Part shown: positions 4,042 through 5,533 of the stretch, one piece after another
How positions within the stretch are numbered: position 1 is the first letter of the stretch
Layout of the letters: each line of letters begins with the position of its first letter
Assembly: GCA_013414725.1 (NCBI GenBank)
Contig: CP058706.1
Span: 270,401-275,933 of the forward strand
Length of the DNA stretch: 5,533 nucleotides
Source of the DNA: Coxiellaceae bacterium
Lineage (GTDB): Bacteria; Pseudomonadota; Gammaproteobacteria; GCA-013414725
Direction of reading: 5' to 3'
The notes under the pieces: generated by a model
Told to the model about the DNA's origin: nothing
Databases searched by the model: none
What the model saw: the letters and a program-made list of their open reading frames with translations, nothing else
Translations under genes and position numbers: made by a program

Positions 4042-5533
4042 ATATGGATGAATTGATTGCACGTTTGCCAACAAAATCACGCAAACGAAAATCCGCCTTG
4101 ATTTCTGACGACAAAACCCCTTCAGCTACGATTGATGAAACAAATTACGAAAACATCGACAGTGAGATCTGTCAATTTTTAGCTACAGCCCCAGAAATAC
4201 CTTACTTATCCTTTTTGATGGTCAACTGGTCAAACTCAAAATCTTCACACGTAGGCTTCAATACTTTGATCAATTCCGAATCACCACGGTTATATGAAAC
4301 ACTGCTGGATGATGAAACTAAAGTAATATTGGCTATGACACAAGCTGAAGCACATAATATTGGTGAAGACCTTGAATCCCGCATTGATGAAAATATCTTA
4401 AAAGTCAAATTCACACAGCCTGATTTATTCAAAGAGAGGGCCCAAAATAGTTTACACGGAGCCCTACGTAATATTGATTTGTATGAAGATGAAAGTAGTT
4501 GGCTACAAAAATTAATGGGGAAAATATCATTCAAAGGCACCCAAATAGAAGTCTACGCTGGAGAAATATTAATGGCCCTTTTAGAAGGCTATACAGGAAT
4601 AAATTTAATTAACGCCCCATGGCACTCAAAGACATTGCGTAGTTTCTATGATAGATTGCAAGTCGAACAACGATTTTTCTTTAATGGGATATATATCCAT
4701 CTTCCAAAGAATTTTACTATTACTTACTCTCAACAGGTTTACACTGCCGAGCGTAATTATAAAATATCATTTTTAGGCCATAACCCAAACATGGCGTGGG
4801 ATTTTGTACTTGATACTCATACTTTTCGTGATTTCTTTATCACTTATGAGTTCAACACATCGGGACTACATGATAGGCCAGGTTGGTTGCAACAGAAGCG
4901 GCTCTGTATTCTTGTTACTGGTTCACTGAAAGAAGGCCAATGGGCGAAATTATTAGCGGAAGCAAAACACTGTGATATTGAACTGATCTTCATTGATAAA
5001 CAAAAGGTGCCTGTGTTATTAGAACCACAAACTAACTTGTTGCAAGCTCCTCCCGCACCAAACATCATAAAGCGACTTCAATATTTGCCTCAATGCAATA
5101 GACCAGGGACAACAGTCCTTGTCAGCAACGACCTAGATTGCCTGCAAAAACAAGCCATTGATTTTTATAAGCCAACAATCACTATCGCTATCAACGAATC
5201 TACTTCCTATGAAGATCTAATCGAGCGTTTGTATACAATAAAAATCAATAACAAACCTGTACCTCATTGGCAGCTATGCAGTATCTGGAAAATGCTGCAG
5301 AACAATCACACAGTGATCTTAAAAGGCAAAATTTCAAATGCTCTCGCGGCTAAACTTGCCACCTTGCTGCAACCAACACCTTATTTATGGGTCAATGGTC
5401 AATACGAACCGCTTAAAGGCCAGTTAGTCATTATTACTGATGATGCCAAGTTTTGGAGTTCTCTGAATGTTTGTTCGCAGCATGACTATGACGAAATACA
5501 AATCTGGCAACAATTACAGGAATTCTCTACTGA
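4011..5533 (+). CDS. C-terminal region of the large protein, uncharacterised, open at the right edge
   Basis: Frame 3 is open from 3999 to the window end (about 507 residues from the join) without a break. It begins KNGAKEAEILDMDELIARLP, joined to the previous fragment by one extra A in A5 at 4011-4015. The ATG at 4044 has no ribosome-binding site, so it is probably not a start. Visible segments: a basic patch (KSRKRKS), FLMVNWSNSKSSHVGFNTLI, LLEGYTGINLINAPWHSK, GWLQQKRLCILVTGSLKEGQ and HWQLCSIWKMLQNNHTVILK. The alternation of short hydrophobic strands with helices, and the VILKGKIS and QLVIITDD strands, suggest repeated Rossmann-like or degenerate AAA-like units. No intact Walker A (GxxxxGK[ST]) is seen, so ATPase activity is not supported. 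I cannot name a family. Confidence 0.7.

Larger units (their letters stand above)
410..5533 (+). pseudogene. Giant LRR / transglutaminase-like protein gene, interrupted by about nine frameshifts, 3' end outside window
   Basis: Successive open frames follow each other without gaps but in different frames, and together read as one protein of more than 1,700 residues. In order: acidic N-terminus (410-655), helical region (692-1395), LRRs (1393 to about 2680), linker and pre-catalytic region (to about 3400), transglutaminase-like core (about 3320-3660), and a long C-terminal region open to the edge. Only the first fragment has a strong ribosome-binding site. Single-base changes in homopolymers at 690-693, 1391-1395, 1917-1920, 2236-2240, 3006-3010, 3085-3089, 3531-3537 and 4011-4015 restore continuity; the earliest break (about 570-655) is less clear. 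Domain order and style resemble large effector-like proteins of Legionellales, but I cannot name a homologue. It may be a true pseudogene, or an intact gene carrying assembly errors. Confidence 0.75.

Noticed and set aside
4044..4046. ATG as the start of an independent downstream gene
   Set aside because: There is no Shine-Dalgarno upstream, and frame 3 has protein-like content before it (KNGAKEAEILD) that continues the preceding fragment.
4202..5068. Minus-strand open frames 4202-4540 and 4844-5068
   Set aside because: Both are opposite the uninterrupted plus-strand frame that runs to the window's end; no motif is visible.
1..5533. CRISPR array, tRNA or rRNA gene, insertion sequence
   Set aside because: No regularly spaced repeats, cloverleaf-like sequence, transposase motif or terminal inverted repeats were found on reading both strands.

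Overview
The window looks like AT-rich gammaproteobacterial DNA. The best guess is a Legionella-like or related intracellular bacterium. That guess rests on the low GC content, a clear gammaproteobacterial-type MurF N-terminus, and a very large protein with leucine-rich repeats (LRRs) and a transglutaminase-like domain, a style common among Legionellales effector-like proteins. It is an inference; no marker here fixes the genus.

Layout: bases 1-165 carry the first 55 codons of murF on the minus strand, running off the left edge. Bases 166-409 are a divergent intergenic region. It holds a good minus-strand TATAAT box for murF, flanked by two short inverted repeats, and a strong Shine-Dalgarno (GGAGGG) for the plus-strand gene. 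From 410 to the right edge the plus strand carries what I read as one giant gene of more than 1,700 codons, cut into consecutive pieces lying in different frames. Joined piece by piece, they give: a short acidic N-terminus; an alpha-helical region of about 230 residues; a long LRR region (about 1393-2680); a linker and a conserved-looking pre-catalytic region; a transglutaminase-like cysteine-hydrolase core with candidate Cys, His and Asp; and a long C-terminal region with faint internal repetition that may be built from degenerate NTPase-like units. The gene is still open at the window's end.

The main oddity is that seven joins (near 692, 1393, 2238, 3008, 3087, 3534 and 4012) are each repaired by adding one base to a homopolymer of 4-7 A or T. 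One join (near 1918) is repaired by removing one T. The first join (about 570-655) is unclear. Protein features continue across the joins and there is little sign of missense decay. This fits either homopolymer errors in the underlying assembly or a recently inactivated gene. The last 1.5 kb is open without a break. Only the break at 3532-3538 matches a canonical -1 slippery heptamer (A AAA AAC), and it lies between the candidate catalytic Cys and His codons.
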